Shown here: in pieces, positions 61,168 through 64,000 of the stretch
How the letters are laid out: every line of letters starts with the position of its first letter
Numbering within the stretch: the stretch's first letter is position 1
Origin: Nymphalis io
Lineage: Eukaryota > Arthropoda > Insecta > Lepidoptera > Nymphalidae
DNA length: 64,000 nt
Assembly (NCBI RefSeq): GCF_905147045.1
Contig: NC_065897.1
Coordinates: 12,539,001-12,603,000 of the forward strand
Reading direction: 5' to 3'
The notes under the pieces: model-generated
What the model saw: only the letters and a program-made list of their open reading frames with translations
Told to the model about the DNA's origin: nothing
Databases searched by the model: none
Translations under genes and position numbers: made by a program

Positions 61168-61415
61168 CTGGTTGGCTTGGTTGGTGGATGCTTGCCTTTA
61201 ACGCCGAAGGTTGTGGGTACGACTCAACCACCCAGGACAGATATTTGTGTGCATGAACATGTCTGTTTGTCCTTTCTGGGTGTAATTATTTATACAAATA
61301 TGTATTTACAAAAGAAAAATAGTCTATGTAGTATATCAGTTGTCTGGTTTCCATTGTATAATCTTAATTTGGAGGCCGTGTGAAAAATGTCTCAGAATAT
61401 TATTATTATTATTGC
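61168..61415 (+). repeat. tRNA-derived SINE (family C)
   Basis: GGTTGGCTTGGTTGGTGGAT head, a B-box region (GGGTACGACTC) followed by CACCCAGGACAG, then body with CTGTTTGTCC and AGTCTATGTAGTATATCAG, and a tail of ATTATTATTATTATT. Confidence 0.8.
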
Positions 61416-61849
61416 GACTCGCTTTTGATTTGTTTTAATATAAGTCGTAAATAAAAAGGTATGATCACATATTTTGTTATGATTACAGAGTTTTTAAGTC
61501 TTTAAATATATATCTGCAATGTACATAAACAAACAGCTATAACTATAATCGTGTTTCTTACCGCACCCACATGACTTTTGATTAGCGTGCGTTAAGATAG
61601 CACTGTTTACTCAATTTTATTTGAATTTAAACCTTATCTATAACGGATAAGGTGTATATTAAAAAGTTGAATGTGTTCTACCATAAACAGTTCATTGAAC
61701 TCCATAACGCCTCGGCTTACTTGTGGATTTCTTCGTAGGAAGATGTAGAAGAATCAATACATTTAAACTAAAGGTCGTTTTTTTTTTAATATCTGTAGAT
61801 ATGTTGATATATATTGCTTTGACTTTATTTTGGCTTTGTGTAAATCTGA

Positions 61850-62066
61850 TTAGGTACCACCCGCCATATATTCTAGCGCCAACAGCAATACTTAGTATTG
61901 TTTTTGAAGAGTGAGTGAGCCAGTGTGACAGGCACAAGGGATCTTAGTTCTCAAGGTTGGTGGCGCATTGACGACGTGAGGAACGGTTAATATTTCTTGT
62001 ATGTGGGCGATGGTGACCACTTACTATCAGGTGGTCTATTCGTCTGTCTTACCTATTTTATATAAA
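61850..62066 (-). repeat. Family B repeat, reverse, diverged
   Basis: TTAGGTACCACCCGCCATAT, ACAGCAATACTTAGTATTG, TCTCAAGGTTGGTGGCGCAT and CACTTACTATCAGGTGGTC. Confidence 0.7.
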
Positions 62067-62237
62067 TCAAAATCAAAATCCAATTAGAATATAGCGACAT
62101 TATAGCTTGAGCTAAGGATTGGGGATGATAATACACTATTTACCGTCCGTTCTATAAAACTATAAATGTCTTATAAACGTTAATTAGCGGTTGTTTACTA
62201 AAACATTTTTCTCTCTTTCTGGCATTATCGATTTTGA

Positions 62238-62378
62238 CATTTGAAAGAAGGAGACACAGCATTGATAAACTATTCATTCGCTAAAACCATATTAAATTTG
62301 AAATTTGATTTGATTCATTTGAAAGAAGGAGACACAGCATTGATAAACTATTCATTCGCTAAAACCATATTAAATTTG
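62238..62378 (+). repeat. Perfect 63-bp tandem duplication
   Basis: The 63 bases at 62238-62300 are repeated without change at 62316-62378, separated by a 15-bp spacer (62301-62315). The unit starts CATTTGAAAGAAGGAGACAC and ends ACCATATTAAATTTG. It has no coding sense. Perfect identity suggests a recent event or an assembly artefact. Confidence 0.9.
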
Positions 62379-62492
62379 TGCTACTAATATTTATTTTTAA
62401 TTACTTAATAAAACTACTACTAACTATTTATTAAGTTACTTTACTTAAGATATATGATTATTTAAAATGTGACCTTATTTAAATAAATTCTA

Positions 62493-62527
<35 letters not shown>

Positions 62528-64000
62528 TAACGGGTACTGTAATTTATAATACTTTTCTAGTTTGGACAATTATCCTCTCTGAGTATGGTAACACCCAATC
62601 ACCAAGATAAATGATTATTATGGCATACTTACGGATCTCAAGGAAAAAAACTATTTCAACATCACATGGAATATATTTATTTCTTTAAAACACTGAATTA
62701 ATGAACTACTATTTTCCATTTTTCTATTCAAGTTGTCATGTATGTCGTTTCAAAACACTTGAAAAAAAAATCTAGATATATTTACAAATAGCTCAATTGT
62801 TACACCAACATGCCTTCAACGCTGATTCTTTTTACCAGCTAATACGATCTGTCATTCACGCCACAGGTGTCGTTGAGAAAACCTATATAAAGCCTGTCAC
62901 AGAGTAAATAATGGTTGATTATTAAAGGTAAACGTTGGGCGAATGGTCGATTATTAAGGTATTTCTGAGTCTATTGCCTAGCATATAAGGCTTCAGAATT
63001 CAAACCTCGGTTCTTGCTAACAAAAAAGTAATTGGTTTTTGTCTGACGCTTTCAGTACCAGATCAATGTCTGAAAGTGGGTAGATTGTATTTTCTCAAAT
63101 AACACGGAAAACACGTAGGCTAGTCTTGATATTTTTTAGATATACAAACTATTCGTAATTATAGCAATTTGAAAAAGATAAAATCGTCGTATTATCACAT
63201 CAGAAGGGTTTGTATTTTTCGTCCAGATACTCGGAATTGCGATTCGACGGATCAAACTTTCTGGAAAACAATTCCACGAGTATAATTTGTGCGCTTCCGA
63301 AAATCATTAGACAATTCAAATATTTTTATTAACAGTAATAATATTGACAACAATTCACAAGTGAAATGTTGAAAACTAACTTATGGCGATATGTTATTTG
63401 ATGCGTGTATTCTTGAAATGTTATAATTATTATGGTCAATGTCGCATATCACTTTCTGACATTTCACGATTGTTTTCTGCGGTGAGTTTCGAGTTTGTTC
63501 TTACGGAATTCAGGAATTATTTATATGGTCTTCTTCTGGTTTAGTTTTTAAATTTATTCTTTTGTTTTTACAAATTAATACAGTGTACTTTATTTAAGCA
63601 GTTTTTTTGTACCGACAAAGACCGTTCGTCGTATTAGAAGGGTCCGAAATGGGTCACAGTCTGTTAGACGCACTAATTATGGGAGTTCGAGGTCGGTGAA
63701 GGGTTTTTGGTGTCGTACATTGATTCCATTTAAAAACGATGCGTTTTGATTGTGCTTAATTGACCTATAACGATGCTGGTATGTACTATATAGGATATTA
63801 AATTATTGTTTTTATTTCTGTATCAAGCTTGGTTTTCAATTGTTATAACTTGAAAATTTAATTACAAATTACTATGTTTATTTTGTTACTATTTTTGTTT
63901 GTTTATATTTTGTATGTTTATTTTGTTATTAGATCGCTTGTAAACGTTTATAATGATCAAAAACATAAAGAATTGGCGACATTAGCTTTTATGAACCAAA
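62379..64000. other. AT-rich right end of window, no gene recognised
   Basis: A (TA)15 run lies at 62495-62524. The rest shows no exon with coding-like composition; a balanced stretch at about 63600-63740 is unassigned. It is probably intron of the + strand gene starting at 46885. Confidence 0.4.

Noticed and set aside
1..64000. CRISPR arrays, operons or a prokaryote-like defence system
   Set aside because: The window is plainly eukaryotic (spliced genes, SINEs, LINEs). Repeats are dispersed, not regularly spaced, and no clustered multi-gene system was seen.

Overview
This is AT-rich, intron-dense animal nuclear DNA. The split genes, the very dense tRNA-derived SINEs and other short dispersed repeats, and the gene content all point to a moth or butterfly (Lepidoptera). 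Everything here is by-eye reading: splice junctions were chosen so that reading frames join and the joined proteins match the families I recognise. No search or alignment was run.

Left part (1-21 kb, + strand). The window may open with the last codons of a gene running in from the left (1-45). A decayed R1-type LINE fragment (about 3735-4110) and an isolated coding-like exon (4307-4427) follow. Next is a complete neutral ceramidase gene (14 coding exons, 4750-12009, 729 aa): an N-terminal membrane anchor, a Thr/Ser-rich stem and the full hydrolase domain. Then comes a complete triokinase/FMN cyclase (dihydroxyacetone kinase family) gene (14 coding exons, 14621-20961, 579 aa) in the same orientation.

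Middle (23.3-29 kb, - strand). A complete seven-exon gene for the STRAD pseudokinase (23315-28962, 359 aa) is convergent with triokinase. It lacks the catalytic Asp and the DFG motif. Its 77-nt last exon restores a C-terminal W-D-F matching the MO25-binding W-E-F tail of STRAD. A 16-bp palindrome centred on a CLEAR/E-box-like site lies about 520 bp upstream of its start codon.

Right part (29-64 kb). This is mostly repeats and probable intron. It holds a 5'-truncated LINE with an RNase H domain (34029-35174, - strand), candidate promoter and 5' noncoding sequence at 30.2-32.1 kb, and one clear first coding exon (46885-47422, + strand) of a proline-rich protein whose remaining exons lie outside the window. 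I suggest, with low confidence, that this is the N-terminus of a nesprin/MSP-300-like protein.

The three complete genes are ordinary metabolic or signalling genes: sphingolipid breakdown, triose/FMN metabolism, and the LKB1-STRAD-MO25 kinase complex. They do not form an operon-like system, and I found no convincing evidence of a new multi-gene system. The best second looks are the correctly spliced STRAD tail, the palindromic site upstream of STRAD, two orphan coding-like stretches, and a small TIR-bearing repeat family.
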